A stretch of 14,972 nucleotides of DNA from DATJXG01 sp035500455 (GCA_035500455.1 DATJXG010000175.1:1-14972), one strand, 5' to 3'. Shown: positions 1 through 7,646, counted from the first letter of the stretch. Made by a program: numbers and translations. The notes: generated by a model from the sequence alone, not told the origin.

Positions 1-17
1 GGGCGGGTCTTCCGCCC
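1..17. terminator. Short GC hairpin at the window edge
   Basis: GGGCGG and CCGCCC form a 6-bp perfect stem around the loop GTCTT. It is followed by TGTTGAG, not a clean T-run, so it is at best the tail of a terminator for a gene lying to the left. The stem may continue beyond the window edge. Confidence 0.3.
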
Positions 18-125
18 TGTTGAGAGAACGCCGCCGGGGGTGAAACTTGCAGGGGTGGGAGGGGAATTATCGGGGAAGGCGAGTGCAGAAGTAACCAGGA
101 GAAAAAGTACTTCCGTGCCCTCGCA

Positions 126-290
126 TCTGTCATCCTGAGCGAAGCGAAGGACCCCGTGCAGGCATAGAGGGGCACAGACCTCGCCAGGCATTTTCTCGGT
201 GCTTCATCCGGCGCGCACAAGAGAATGCCTCGAAGCTCCGCCGCAGATCGACGCGGGCATGGGGTCCTTCGCTTCGCTCAGGATGACAGA
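126..290. repeat. 165-bp palindromic intergenic repeat (REP/MITE-like)
   Basis: The arms 126-155 and 261-290 are perfect 30-bp inverted copies with core CTGAGCGAAGCGAAGG. Pairing continues weakly inwards (156-159 with 257-260). A second inner pair is seen at AGGCATTTTCTC (about 183-194) and GAGAATGCCT (221-230), so the whole unit could fold into one long imperfect hairpin. It holds no transposase. The same core is, to my knowledge, a very common intergenic repeat in acidobacterial and some other soil-bacterial sequences, where it gives spurious peptides containing CHPERSEG. Confidence 0.85.
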
Positions 291-323
291 GGAGAGTCGG
301 CAGCGAAGGATGACAGAGGAGAG
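281..323 (+). repeat. 16-bp direct repeat beside the palindrome
   Basis: GGATGACAGAGGAGAG occurs at 281-296, overlapping the outer end of the right palindrome arm, and again at 308-323. The second copy looks like a duplicated end of the element. Confidence 0.7.
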
Positions 324-345
324 CGCTCAGGTAGTAGAGCAAACT

Positions 346-1707
346 CTACCGCGCCCCCACTCGAAACAGCGCGCTGGCATGCGAACGCAACTTGATGTGC
401 ACGCCATCGCTCTCGCCTAGCGATTTCCGTTGCCACAGGTCGCGCACGGCGGCCCGCGCCGAACCAAGGCTCAGATCCTTCCACGAAAGATCGACTTTCT
501 CCTCAGCCGGCCCCAGGTTGAACACTGCAACGTAGCGATCCCCGCCCTCCGGCGCATCGGCGACCCAGGCGCGAATATTGCCTCGCTCCAGAGCCTGGTG
601 TCCTCCCACGCTGTGCTGGTCCACAGCCAAGACTTCGTCGTTGGTGATGAGCGCCGTCGTCGCTGCGTTAAGGCTTGGCAGGTCGCCGCCGAAAATCAGC
701 GGCGAGCGGAAGATCGACCACAAGGTCATCACCGTCTGCTGCTCGTCGGGCGTAAATTTCGATGGCGTGCCTCCCGGTTTCTCGGCCACCCGCAGCCGGC
801 CCAGCGCCAGCATGTCGGCGTCCGGCCAGGTGTTGTTCTTGCCCACAAATTCCGCCCAGTCGCGGGTGTAGTCGAATTGCTTGCGCAACAACTTCCAGTC
901 GTCCCAGAAATCATCCGAGATGCGCCACATCTGCGCATACTTCTCGAAAAACTCAGCCTCGGAAAGCGGCGCCGGGCCAGGCGAAATGCTGAGCACGATG
1001 GGCCGGTCGGTTTTGTTCAAAGCCTGCCGCAGAGCTTTGATCTCGGCAGGCTGATAGAGATGGCTGCCCATGTCGTCGGCCTTCACGAAATCCACGCCCC
1101 ACGAGGCGTACAACTCGGCGATGGCATCGTAGTAATCCTGCGCGCCGGGCTTGGTTGTATCCACGCCCCACATGTCGGGATTCCAGCGGCACGCATTCTC
1201 TTTGTCGGCGACATCGGCGGCGTGATACTGGGTGCCCTTGATCGGCAGGTTCTTGGCTACCGCTTCCCGCGGAATGCCGCGCATGATGTGAATACCGAAC
1301 TTCAGCCCCTTGGAGTGAACGTAATCGGCCAGCGGCTTGAAACCCGCGCCGTTGGCGGCGGAGGGAAATTTGTTGAGCGCAGGGGTGAGGCGGCCGTATT
1401 CGTCCATGGTGAGCGCCGCGCCGGGCTGATAGTCGTGGCCCTGCGCGGTGGGCTGATACCACTGAATATCCACGACGACGTACTGCCAGCCGTGCTTCGC
1501 CAGGTCGCGCGCCATCACGTCGGCATTGGCCTTCACCTGGTCTTCGTTGACGGTTGTCCCGTAGGAATCCCAGCTATTCCAGCCCATGGGCGGCGCAGGC
1601 GCGAGTGAAGAATTCTGCGCGAGGCAACCGGACGCGACGAAGGCCACGGCACAGAGCAGGCACTTGAACCGTGGCCCCGAGATCGTGTGCAAAGAAAAAT
1701 GGCGCAT
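346..1707 (-). CDS. Secreted alpha-galactosidase, GH27 family
   Basis: A 453-aa GH27 retaining glycosidase that should release terminal alpha-linked galactose (or a related sugar) from oligo- or polysaccharides. Residues 14-30 are a hydrophobic signal segment ending ASGCLA; Cys28 could be a lipoprotein cysteine, otherwise signal peptidase I would cut just after it. The GH27 hallmark PPMGWNSWDSYG is at 39-50. DFVKADD (206-212) places the nucleophile at Asp211, and WRISDD (261-266) the acid/base at Asp266 or Asp265. The C-terminus (about 365-453) looks like the usual beta-sandwich. The start is supported by GGAGAG eight bases upstream of the ATG. It lies 66 bp downstream of the DUF4349 gene on the same strand, so co-transcription is possible. 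Exact substrate preference (galactoside or arabinopyranoside) cannot be read from the sequence. Confidence 0.93.
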   Translation of the reverse strand: MRHFSLHTISGPRFKCLLCAVAFVASGCLAQNSSLAPAPPMGWNSWDSYGTTVNEDQVKANADVMARDLAKHGWQYVVVDIQWYQPTAQGHDYQPGAALTMDEYGRLTPALNKFPSAANGAGFKPLADYVHSKGLKFGIHIMRGIPREAVAKNLPIKGTQYHAADVADKENACRWNPDMWGVDTTKPGAQDYYDAIAELYASWGVDFVKADDMGSHLYQPAEIKALRQALNKTDRPIVLSISPGPAPLSEAEFFEKYAQMWRISDDFWDDWKLLRKQFDYTRDWAEFVGKNNTWPDADMLALGRLRVAEKPGGTPSKFTPDEQQTVMTLWSIFRSPLIFGGDLPSLNAATTALITNDEVLAVDQHSVGGHQALERGNIRAWVADAPEGGDRYVAVFNLGPAEEKVDLSWKDLSLGSARAAVRDLWQRKSLGESDGVHIKLRSHASALFRVGAR

Positions 1708-1715
1708 GATCGGTT

Positions 1716-1721
1716 CTCTCC
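1716..1721 (-). promoter_or_regulatory. Ribosome binding site of the alpha-galactosidase gene
   Basis: GGAGAG on the minus strand, eight bases before the ATG at 1707. It fixes that start. Confidence 0.7.
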
Positions 1722-1773
1722 AGAAAACAAACCGCGCGCCATTGTAAGCTTTTTGAAGTCGCGGAAGCAGAGG

Positions 1774-2847
1774 CTACGACGGGCTGCTTTCCGCCACCGC
1801 CGGCTTCGAATTTCTGAACCTCGATCCCCGGAACAAGACTCGAGCGCTCCAGCGCAGAATCCGCCAGATTATCGCCGCTCCCACAAGGATGGTCGCCACC
1901 CACAACAAAACCGTGGGCAGATAGAAAGCAAAAGCCGTCATCGCTCCCATGTAACCGGCGAGGCCGTCCAGTCCATCCCTTGCCGACACTTTGAGACGAT
2001 AGAGCGGCTGCCAATGCAGACCGAAAACCTCGGTATCGGCTTCGGGAGTCAATGAAACCGTGATCGCAACCGTTTCCACCTGCTTGGCCAGCGCCTCGAA
2101 TTCCGCCTGCTGCTGCTCGATCTGGCCTCGCACTCCATTGAGCTTGTCGCTCACTTCCAGCGTATCTTTCACCGTGGCCGCGTGCTTCAGGATGCTCAGA
2201 TACTGCTCTTCCTGGGCGCGCAGATTGCGTAACCGCGCCTCGCGGTCCACATAATCGCGGGTAACGTCCTGGGCTTCAATCTGATCTCCGTCAGCTCGCA
2301 GAGCGAGTTTACGAATCTCCGCGCGGACTCCCTCAAACCGATCCGCGGGCACACGAATTACCACTTCCGCGTTCTGCCCCTCATCCTGTCCGTTGATGCG
2401 GGAACTCACCAGGAATCCCCCGGCCCCTTCCGCAAGCTGGCGTACTCTTTCAGCCACTGTAGCCGGGCTCTTCACCACCAGATCCATGTTTGCATTGCGC
2501 AGCAGCTTACGGTCTTCGCTTTGCGCGTCAGCCGAGTCGGCTGCATCGGCAGGCGGAGCGGGCGCGGCCAGCATTGCGTATTGTGCATGCATCGGTTGTG
2601 CCAATCCTCTGCCGTAGGTTGCGCTGGTACCACGCCCACTGATGGCGTTCAGTATTCGCGTTTGCGCCCAGAACTCCGGCGAACCGGCGACACTCCCCAG
2701 CCCCGCGCTTCGCTGATTCGCGACTTGCCTCTGCAGCATTACGGGCGCAAACGCAAAATACACCGCAATCAGAGCGAGCGTTATAAACCATGCCGGCGCG
2801 AAAAATCTCCGGCTTTCCTTCCACAGGCCCGACCATGAAGCTTGCAT
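1774..2847 (-). CDS. DUF4349 membrane-anchored protein
   Basis: A 357-aa protein with an N-terminal membrane segment (about 20-37), an Ala/Pro-rich linker (about 90-110), a DUF4349-type region (about 112-330) and a second strong membrane segment (about 303-330) before a basic tail. The central part has the family's pattern: a strand-rich start (MDLVVKSPATVAERVRQL), EVVIRVPADRF, then a long coiled coil (about 200-258) and the strand VETVAITVSLTP. DUF4349 proteins are envelope proteins of unknown role; some resemble putative lipoproteins. An ATG six codons upstream (2865) is in frame, but AGGAGG sits eight bases before the ATG at 2847 and would lie inside the coding part of the longer version, so 2847 is preferred. 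It diverges from the PilZ gene and precedes the alpha-galactosidase gene; no functional link is evident. Confidence 0.85.
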   Translation of the reverse strand: MQASWSGLWKESRRFFAPAWFITLALIAVYFAFAPVMLQRQVANQRSAGLGSVAGSPEFWAQTRILNAISGRGTSATYGRGLAQPMHAQYAMLAAPAPPADAADSADAQSEDRKLLRNANMDLVVKSPATVAERVRQLAEGAGGFLVSSRINGQDEGQNAEVVIRVPADRFEGVRAEIRKLALRADGDQIEAQDVTRDYVDREARLRNLRAQEEQYLSILKHAATVKDTLEVSDKLNGVRGQIEQQQAEFEALAKQVETVAITVSLTPEADTEVFGLHWQPLYRLKVSARDGLDGLAGYMGAMTAFAFYLPTVLLWVATILVGAAIIWRILRWSARVLFRGSRFRNSKPAVAESSPS

Positions 2848-2855
2848 CTTCGAAT

Positions 2856-2861
2856 CCTCCT
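2856..2861 (-). promoter_or_regulatory. Consensus ribosome binding site deciding the DUF4349 start
   Basis: A perfect AGGAGG on the minus strand, eight bases from the ATG at 2847. It overlaps the first codons of the six-codon-longer alternative, which argues against that start. Confidence 0.8.
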
Positions 2862-3094
2862 GCACTTATCGGACAGTGCGGCCGCCGGCTTTGTTCCCGC
2901 CGGTGTCAAATGCTTTCAGTGAAGGAACGCCGCCAGGGCCGCGCCTTGCACTCGATTTCGGCAATGGCACCGATGTGCCGTTACCGCCCCCCTGGTTGTG
3001 GCAGTACTTCAGACATCCGGCGCGTATGACGGGCGTAAGTTTTCTTTCGCGCCCAGCGCGCCTATGATCTCCACATTCCCCCGCACAACCAAAT

Positions 3095-3424
3095 ATGGAT
3101 CGCCGCCAGAAATTACGGGTCGAGGCTGCCCTGCCAGTGCGGGTTTGGGGCCTGGATGCCCAATACCGGCCGTTCACCGACCTGGCGCGGGTAAACAACA
3201 TCAGCAGCGGTGGCGCGGTGCTGCAGGGAATTGGCCGCAGGCTGCGCGCCGGCGAAATCCTGGAAATGCAGTACGCCGGCGAGAAGGTTCAGGTGCGCGT
3301 GGTGTGGGCGGGGCGTCCGGGAACCTGCAACGAAGGAATGGTGGGTGTGCAGCACCTGCCCTCGCAGTCCCACATCTGGGACGTGAACCTCGACCTATGC
3401 GGCCAGGTGGCCGGCGAAGGCTAA
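3095..3424 (+). CDS. PilZ-domain protein
   Basis: A 109-aa single-domain PilZ protein, the usual size of a stand-alone c-di-GMP receptor. Both binding motifs are present: RQKLR at 4-8 (RxxxR) and NISSGG at 35-40 ([D/N]xSxxG). A beta-barrel follows, with VRVVWAG (67-73) and a GVQHL strand near 84-88. It is cytosolic, with no signal peptide or membrane segment. Binding of cyclic di-GMP is expected from the motifs but the output partner is unknown; neighbours give no clue beyond the divergent envelope protein. No clear Shine-Dalgarno precedes the ATG, and no in-frame upstream start is better. Confidence 0.87.
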   Translation: MDRRQKLRVEAALPVRVWGLDAQYRPFTDLARVNNISSGGAVLQGIGRRLRAGEILEMQYAGEKVQVRVVWAGRPGTCNEGMVGVQHLPSQSHIWDVNLDLCGQVAGEG

Positions 3425-3440
3425 GCGGCAGGCGAAGCAA

Positions 3441-3478
3441 CTGAGAACTGCCATCTGAGAACCGCCATCTGAGAACCG
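3441..3478. repeat. 14-bp tandem repeat, 2.7 copies
   Basis: CTGAGAACTGCCAT (3441-3454) and CTGAGAACCGCCAT (3455-3468) are followed by the partial copy CTGAGAACCG (3469-3478). The core CTGAGAACTG recurs inverted, as CAGTTCTCAG, twice at 14544-14574. Confidence 0.8.
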
Positions 3479-3565
3479 GGAACTGGTTTTCTCTGGAAAT
3501 CCAACCGCGAGCCGTGACCCAATCCACCAGATCCTGAAACATCTGCCAGCATAGTCTGGATTTTC

Positions 3566-3679
3566 CTTCGTGATTCCTTCGTGATCCCTTCGTGTCCTTT
3601 GTGGTGTGCGCTTGTGCCAGTGCAACTGCACACAGCCAGAACCACGAAGGACACCAAGGGTACACGAAGGTTCACGAAG
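3566..3679. repeat. Long imperfect palindrome, CTTCGTG family, copy 1
   Basis: The left arm 3566-3605 pairs with the right arm 3641-3679 across a 35-base loop, with few mismatches. The left arm itself contains three tandem near-copies of CCTTCGTGA. A second copy of the same family is at 11127-11241; the right arms share GGTTCACGAAG and the preceding GAAGGGTAC-like stretch. Confidence 0.85.
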
Positions 3680-3772
3680 AACTGCCACCTCGATTTGCAG
3701 ATACCGTAGCCAATCCACTATGCTGCCGAGTTTGAGTTTTCCTGTTGCGTAATTAAGCTCTACAAGGAAATC

Positions 3773-5827
3773 ATGCGAATCGGAATGGCAATTCTGGCGC
3801 TTTGCTGTGCGTTCGCCTCTGCGTCGCGGGCGGAAGAGAACAAACTGCTGCCGCTCATGCCCCTGCCTGCCCACGTGGCCGAAACTCCCGGCGCAGCAAG
3901 GCTGGTGATTGATCCCTCGTTCTCGGTCGCCATCACCGGGCAAAGCGATGCCCGCATGCAAAGCGCGGTGGATCGATTTCTAAATCACCTCCGCCGCCGC
4001 ACCGGAATGCTTCCCCTCGACATGACCGTGGTCAAGGGAGAGCAGGCCAGCCTGGTGATCCACACCGATCACGCCAGCAAAGAAATTCCGGAACTCGGCG
4101 AGGACGAATCCTATGCGCTTGAAATCACCAGCGCCGGCGCCAAACTCAACGCGCCCACTACGCTCGGCACCATGCACGGGCTGCAAACTTTTCTGCAGTT
4201 GGTGGAGGACACTTCCGGCGGCTTTGCGGTACCGGCGCTCTCCATTCAGGATTCGCCTCGCTTCCCCTGGCGCGGCCTGATGATCGATTCCGGCCGCCAC
4301 TTCATGCCGCTCGAACTGGTCAAGCGCGAACTCGACGGCATGGAAGCGGTGAAGCTGAACGTCCTGCACTGGCACCTCTCCGAAAACCAGGGCTTCCGCG
4401 TAGAGAGCAAGAAATTTCCCAAGCTGCAGGAAATGGGCTCCGACGGCATGTATTACACGCAGGCCGAGATCACCGAACTGATCGCCTACGCCGCCGATCG
4501 CGGCATTCGTGTAGTTCCCGAGTTCGATATGCCCGGACACAGCACCGCCTGGTTCGTGGGCTATCCCGACCTGGCCAGCGCGCCCGGCCCCTACCAGATC
4601 GAGCGCAAGTGGGGCGTGTTTGATCCTGCCATGGATCCCACGCGCGACTCCACCTACAAATTTCTCGATACCTTCATCGGAGAAATGGCCAAGCTGTTTC
4701 CCGACCAGTATTTCCATATCGGCGGCGACGAAGTGAACGGCAAGCAGTGGGACGCGAATCCGAAGATTCAGGAGTTCATGAAGTCGCACGACATCAAGAA
4801 CAATGAGGACCTGCAGGCCTACTTCAACCAGCACATCCAGAAGATCGTGAGCAAGCATGGCAAGACCATGCTGGGCTGGGATGAAATCCTGCGGCCTGAC
4901 CTGCCGAAGAGCATCGTGATTCAATCCTGGCGGGGCCCGGAATCGCTCGCCCAGGCAGCCAAACAGGGCTACAGTGGCCTGCTTTCAGCCGGCTACTATC
5001 TCGACCTGAATTGGCCAACATGGCGGCATTACGCGGTGGATCCCATGAGCGGCGCCGCCGCCAGCCTGAGCCCGGAGGAACAAAAGCACATCCTCGGCGG
5101 CGAGGGCTGCATGTGGGCCGAGTATGTTTCGCCGGAAAATGTGGACTCACGCATCTGGCCGCGGGCCGCCGCGGTAGCCGAGCGCCTGTGGTCGCCGCAG
5201 AACACCACCGATGTTGCATCGATGTATCAGCGCATGGCGGAAGTAAGCCGGCAACTCGACTGGCTGGGCCTCACGCACAACTCGAATTATGGGCCTATGC
5301 TGCGCCGCATCGCGGGCAGCGACAATATCGCGCCCGTGCGCACGCTCGCGGATGTGGTTGAGCCCGTCAAGGACTACGAACGCGGCGAGCCGCCTGCCGC
5401 CGAGGCCACCAGCCTCACTCCGCTGAACCGCCTGATTGACGCCGCCCGCCCGGAAAGCATTCCCGCGCGCCACTTCGCCGCCATGGTGGACGATTTCGTC
5501 GCCGGCAAAATCAAGCCCGGCTCCGAAGCCGAACTTCGCGCCACTTTCACCCGCTGGCGCGACAATCAAACCGCGCTGCAACCGCTGGCCGCGCAGTCGT
5601 TGCTGCTGCAGGAGGCGATGCCCCTCTCGCAGGACCTTTCCGCGCTGGGCGCGGCCGGCCTGCAGGCCCTCGACTACCTCGACCGCGGCGAAGCCGCGCC
5701 GGAAGCGTGGAAAGAGCAGCAGGTGGCGTTGATCCAGCAAGCACAGAAACCCAGCGCCCAGCTGTTGCTGGTGGTAGCGCCCTCGGTGCAGAAGCTGGTA
5801 GAGGCAAGCGCCGCGCAAGCAAAGTGA
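3773..5827 (+). CDS. Secreted beta-N-acetylhexosaminidase, GH20 family
   Basis: A 684-aa exo-glycosidase that removes terminal beta-linked GlcNAc/GalNAc by substrate-assisted catalysis, likely on chitin oligomers, glycans or peptidoglycan fragments. The signal peptide is 1-20 (ending ASASRA). The GH20b-like N-terminal domain is about 25-160. The TIM barrel is about 163-475, with substrate-binding Arg175 in DSGRHF, NVLHWHLSEN (196-205), PEFDMPGH (249-256), the catalytic pair Asp319-Glu320 in HIGGDE, GWDE at 368-371 and Trp386 in QSW. All key residues are intact. A further ~180-residue mostly helical C-terminal part (about 500-684) goes beyond the core family. AAGGAA lies a few bases before the ATG. 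It stands alone on the plus strand between two repeat-filled gaps. Confidence 0.95.
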   Translation: MRIGMAILALCCAFASASRAEENKLLPLMPLPAHVAETPGAARLVIDPSFSVAITGQSDARMQSAVDRFLNHLRRRTGMLPLDMTVVKGEQASLVIHTDHASKEIPELGEDESYALEITSAGAKLNAPTTLGTMHGLQTFLQLVEDTSGGFAVPALSIQDSPRFPWRGLMIDSGRHFMPLELVKRELDGMEAVKLNVLHWHLSENQGFRVESKKFPKLQEMGSDGMYYTQAEITELIAYAADRGIRVVPEFDMPGHSTAWFVGYPDLASAPGPYQIERKWGVFDPAMDPTRDSTYKFLDTFIGEMAKLFPDQYFHIGGDEVNGKQWDANPKIQEFMKSHDIKNNEDLQAYFNQHIQKIVSKHGKTMLGWDEILRPDLPKSIVIQSWRGPESLAQAAKQGYSGLLSAGYYLDLNWPTWRHYAVDPMSGAAASLSPEEQKHILGGEGCMWAEYVSPENVDSRIWPRAAAVAERLWSPQNTTDVASMYQRMAEVSRQLDWLGLTHNSNYGPMLRRIAGSDNIAPVRTLADVVEPVKDYERGEPPAAEATSLTPLNRLIDAARPESIPARHFAAMVDDFVAGKIKPGSEAELRATFTRWRDNQTALQPLAAQSLLLQEAMPLSQDLSALGAAGLQALDYLDRGEAAPEAWKEQQVALIQQAQKPSAQLLLVVAPSVQKLVEASAAQAK

Positions 5828-5841
5828 GCCGGAATCAGTGA

Positions 5842-5918
5842 GGTTTTCCTTGCGTCCTTTGCGAAGTTTGCGGTTATTCAAAACCGCAAAGATCGCAAAG
5901 GACGCAAAAAAGAAAACC
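5842..5918. repeat. Long palindrome, TTTGCGG family, copy 1
   Basis: The inner arms 5850-5875 and 5882-5907 pair over 26 bp with two mismatches around a 6-base loop. The outer GGTTTTC (5842-5848) pairs with GAAAACC (5912-5918). It fills most of the gap between the GH20 and cobO genes and could act as a terminator-like or mRNA-stabilising hairpin. Its right arm shares AACCGCAAAGATCGCAAAG with the copy near 10036-10054. Confidence 0.87.
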
Positions 5919-5925
5919 GCAGATG

Positions 5926-5931
5926 TTATAG
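5926..5931 (+). promoter_or_regulatory. Possible -10 box close to the cobO start
   Basis: TTATAG lies ten bases before the cobO ATG, with no convincing -35 box. If used, transcription would begin at or a few bases before the ATG, giving a leaderless mRNA. That would fit the lack of a Shine-Dalgarno sequence, but this is weak evidence. Confidence 0.25.
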
Positions 5932-5941
5932 TACCCATCCG

Positions 5942-6478
5942 ATGCCTGACGTTCGCCGTGGCTTAATCATCGTCAACACCGGCCCGGGCAAGGGCAAGAC
6001 CACTGCTGCCATGGGCACGGCTTTGCGCGCGGTGGGCCAGGGTATGCGGGTACTCATGCTGCAGTTCCTGAAAGGCTCATGGCACTACGGCGAACTAGAC
6101 GCGGTGCAGGCCTTCGGCGATAAATTCATCATGAAGCAAATGGGCCGTGGCTTCGTGAAAGTAGGCACCGAAAGGCCCGATCCCGAAGATGTGAAAATGG
6201 TGGAAGATGCCTGGGCCGAAGGCGAGCGCGCCATTCAATCGGGCGAGTGGGACCTGGTGATTCTCGACGAAATCAACTACGCCATCAGCTACGGAATGCT
6301 CGATCCCACCAAGGTCGCGGCGAGCCTGAAGAACAAACCCGAGATGGTGCACGTAATCTTGACGGGCCGCAACGCCCATCCGACAATTGTGGAAGTGGCC
6401 GACACGGTCACGGAAATGCGCCAGGTAAAGCACGCCTACGAAAAGGGCGTGATGGCGCAGAGGGGAATAGAATACTAG
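5942..6478 (+). CDS. cobO: Cob(I)yrinic acid a,c-diamide adenosyltransferase (CobO/BtuR type)
   Basis: A 178-aa enzyme that transfers the adenosyl group of ATP to cob(I)alamin or precursors, forming the coenzyme B12 Co-C bond; cytosolic. The length matches the CobA/CobO/BtuR family. The P-loop GPGKGKTT is at 14-21, the acidic ILDEINYA segment at 107-114, the family motif LTGRNAHP at 140-147, VADTVTEM at 152-159, and the typical C-terminal end AQRGIEY at 172-178. No other cobalamin genes are nearby, so it may serve corrinoid salvage. No Shine-Dalgarno is seen before the ATG, and its TAG stop lies inside the next palindrome (6477 onward). Confidence 0.94.
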   Translation: MPDVRRGLIIVNTGPGKGKTTAAMGTALRAVGQGMRVLMLQFLKGSWHYGELDAVQAFGDKFIMKQMGRGFVKVGTERPDPEDVKMVEDAWAEGERAIQSGEWDLVILDEINYAISYGMLDPTKVAASLKNKPEMVHVILTGRNAHPTIVEVADTVTEMRQVKHAYEKGVMAQRGIEY

Positions 6479-6577
6479 TCGTCAGTCGTCGGTCTTTAGT
6501 CGTCAGCTAAAACACCGCTGCCTAAGGCAGCGGCGACGAAGCCATCACGAAAAGCTAACGACCAACGACTGACGACT
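6477..6577. repeat. Palindrome with nested hairpin between cobO and accD
   Basis: The left arm 6477-6499 pairs with the right arm 6553-6577 (outermost 13 bases AGTCGTCAGTCGT identical, then a few mismatches). Nested inside is a perfect 8-bp stem, CCGCTGCC/GGCAGCGG, at 6515-6533 with a TAA loop. The arm begins inside the cobO stop codon and ends five bases before the accD ATG, so the repeat fills the whole gap and replaces any Shine-Dalgarno sequence. Confidence 0.85.
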
Positions 6578-6582
6578 GAAAT

Positions 6583-7455
6583 ATGGCTTGGTTCAAGCGC
6601 CAATCCGGTGAACTCGACACTTCGGGCGAGAAGAAAGTCCGCACCGAAGGGTTGTGGGTGAAGTGTGAAGGCTGCCGCCAGATCATCTGGAAGAAAGACC
6701 TGGAAGAAAATCTCAACGTCTGCCCCAAGTGCGACAAGCACTTCCGCATCGACGCCCGCGCCCGCCTGGCGCAGCTTCTCGATGACGACGAGTATGACGT
6801 TTTCAGCGCCGACCTGGTATCGACCGACCCGCTGAAGTTCGTGGACCTGAAAGCTTACTCCACGCGCCTGCGGCAGGCGCAGGCGGAAACCGGCCTGGGC
6901 GACGCGGTGATCAACGCCACCGGCAAACTGAATGGACGCCCGGTGATCGTCAGCGCCATGGAATATTCATTCATCGGCGGGAGCATGGGCGCGGTGGTGG
7001 GAGAAGCGATTACTCAGGCCATCGAGCAGGCTGCGGAGAAGAAGGTTCCGCTGATCATCATTTCGGCTTCTGGCGGCGCGCGCATGATGGAAGGCGCCAT
7101 CAGCCTGATGCAACTGGCCAAGATTTCGGCCGCGCTGGCCCGCCTTGACGAAGCCCGTGTGCCATACATTTCCGTACTTACTGATCCGACCACGGGGGGC
7201 GTGACCGCCTCATTCGCCATGCTGGGCGACCTGAATATCGCCGAACCCGGCGCCCTGATCGGCTTTGCCGGACCGCGGGTAATCGAGCAAACCATCCGGC
7301 AAAAACTTCCGCCGGGCTTCCAGCGCAGCGAGTTTCTCCTCGAACACGGCATGCTCGACGCGGTGGTGCGCCGCAAAGAGATGAAGCCGTATATCGCCCG
7401 GGCACTGGAATTCATGAGCCAGTCGCCAGTGGCCGCTCTTCAACCATCAGCTTGA
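6583..7455 (+). CDS. accD: Acetyl-CoA carboxylase carboxyltransferase subunit beta
   Basis: A 290-aa AccD: with AccA it moves the carboxyl group from biotin-BCCP to acetyl-CoA, making malonyl-CoA for fatty-acid synthesis; cytosolic. The N-terminal zinc ribbon has Cys28, Cys31, Cys47 and Cys50. The crotonase-fold carboxyltransferase body carries SASGGARMMEG (161-171), DPTTGGVTASFAMLGD (201-216), GFAGPRVIEQT (227-237) and KLPPGFQRSEFLLEHG (241-256). Length and motifs are complete. It is followed by folC, the same neighbour as in many bacteria (accD-folC). The ATG lies five bases after the upstream palindrome and no Shine-Dalgarno is visible. Confidence 0.97.
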   Translation: MAWFKRQSGELDTSGEKKVRTEGLWVKCEGCRQIIWKKDLEENLNVCPKCDKHFRIDARARLAQLLDDDEYDVFSADLVSTDPLKFVDLKAYSTRLRQAQAETGLGDAVINATGKLNGRPVIVSAMEYSFIGGSMGAVVGEAITQAIEQAAEKKVPLIIISASGGARMMEGAISLMQLAKISAALARLDEARVPYISVLTDPTTGGVTASFAMLGDLNIAEPGALIGFAGPRVIEQTIRQKLPPGFQRSEFLLEHGMLDAVVRRKEMKPYIARALEFMSQSPVAALQPSA

Positions 7456-7476
7456 CCCGCAAAGGTTGCCGGATTT

Positions 7477-7536
7477 CTTTGCGCGCTCCGCGGGTGTTCT
7501 TCGCGTTCGCCAAGAAAACCCGCCGAGGACGCTGAG
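7477..7536. repeat. Degenerate hairpin repeat after accD
   Basis: The left arm 7477-7501 and right arm 7512-7536 match in reverse complement at about 18 of 25 positions around a 10-base loop, with right-arm core ACCCGCCGAGGACGC. It looks like a decayed member of another palindromic repeat family. Confidence 0.55.
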
Positions 7537-7646
7537 TCTTCCTTTGGGCCGCGTTCTGCGGCATTCCGCTGCCTCCCACTCGAACCCGCCGACGCCAAAC
7601 TGGTACCCTAGAACCGTTACCTGGCGACTGGCTACTGACGACCGAC

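Larger units (their letters stand above)
1..345. other. Gene-free left edge
   Basis: This stretch before the end of the alpha-galactosidase gene holds the edge hairpin, the palindromic repeat at 126-290 and a short direct repeat (281-296 and 308-323). The short open frames across it on both strands translate the repeat and show no domain. I see nothing else in it. Confidence 0.6.
3425..3772. other. 348-bp gap between the PilZ and GH20 genes
   Basis: It holds a 14-bp tandem repeat (3441-3478), a large hairpin repeat (3566-3679) and an AT-richer 3730-3772 region that may hold the GH20 promoter. I could not find a -35/-10 pair with sensible spacing there. Minus-strand open frames across it translate the repeats and are not credible genes. 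Confidence 0.6.

Noticed and set aside
91..117. GTAACC-N17-CGTG, resembling the ECF promoter seen at 11268
   Set aside because: No gene starts downstream on the plus strand, so it is most likely chance.
430..1608. Long plus-strand open frame (392 codons) opposite the alpha-galactosidase gene
   Set aside because: It is antisense to a gene with all GH27 motifs; high GC content opens such shadow frames, and the translation has no domain.
2904..2909. TTGACA on the minus strand upstream of DUF4349
   Set aside because: No AT-rich -10 box lies 16-18 bases downstream (that stretch is GC-only), so a promoter is not supported. A GGAAC-N17-TGTC reading nearby was also too weak.
2866..3201. Minus-strand 111-codon frame between and over the DUF4349 and PilZ genes
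   Set aside because: It overlaps the PilZ gene start antisense, has no ribosome binding site and shows no domain; the region is better read as a divergent promoter gap.
3441..3478. Possible CRISPR-like array in the 14-bp repeats
   Set aside because: The copies are directly adjacent with no spacers, too short and too few, and there are no cas genes.
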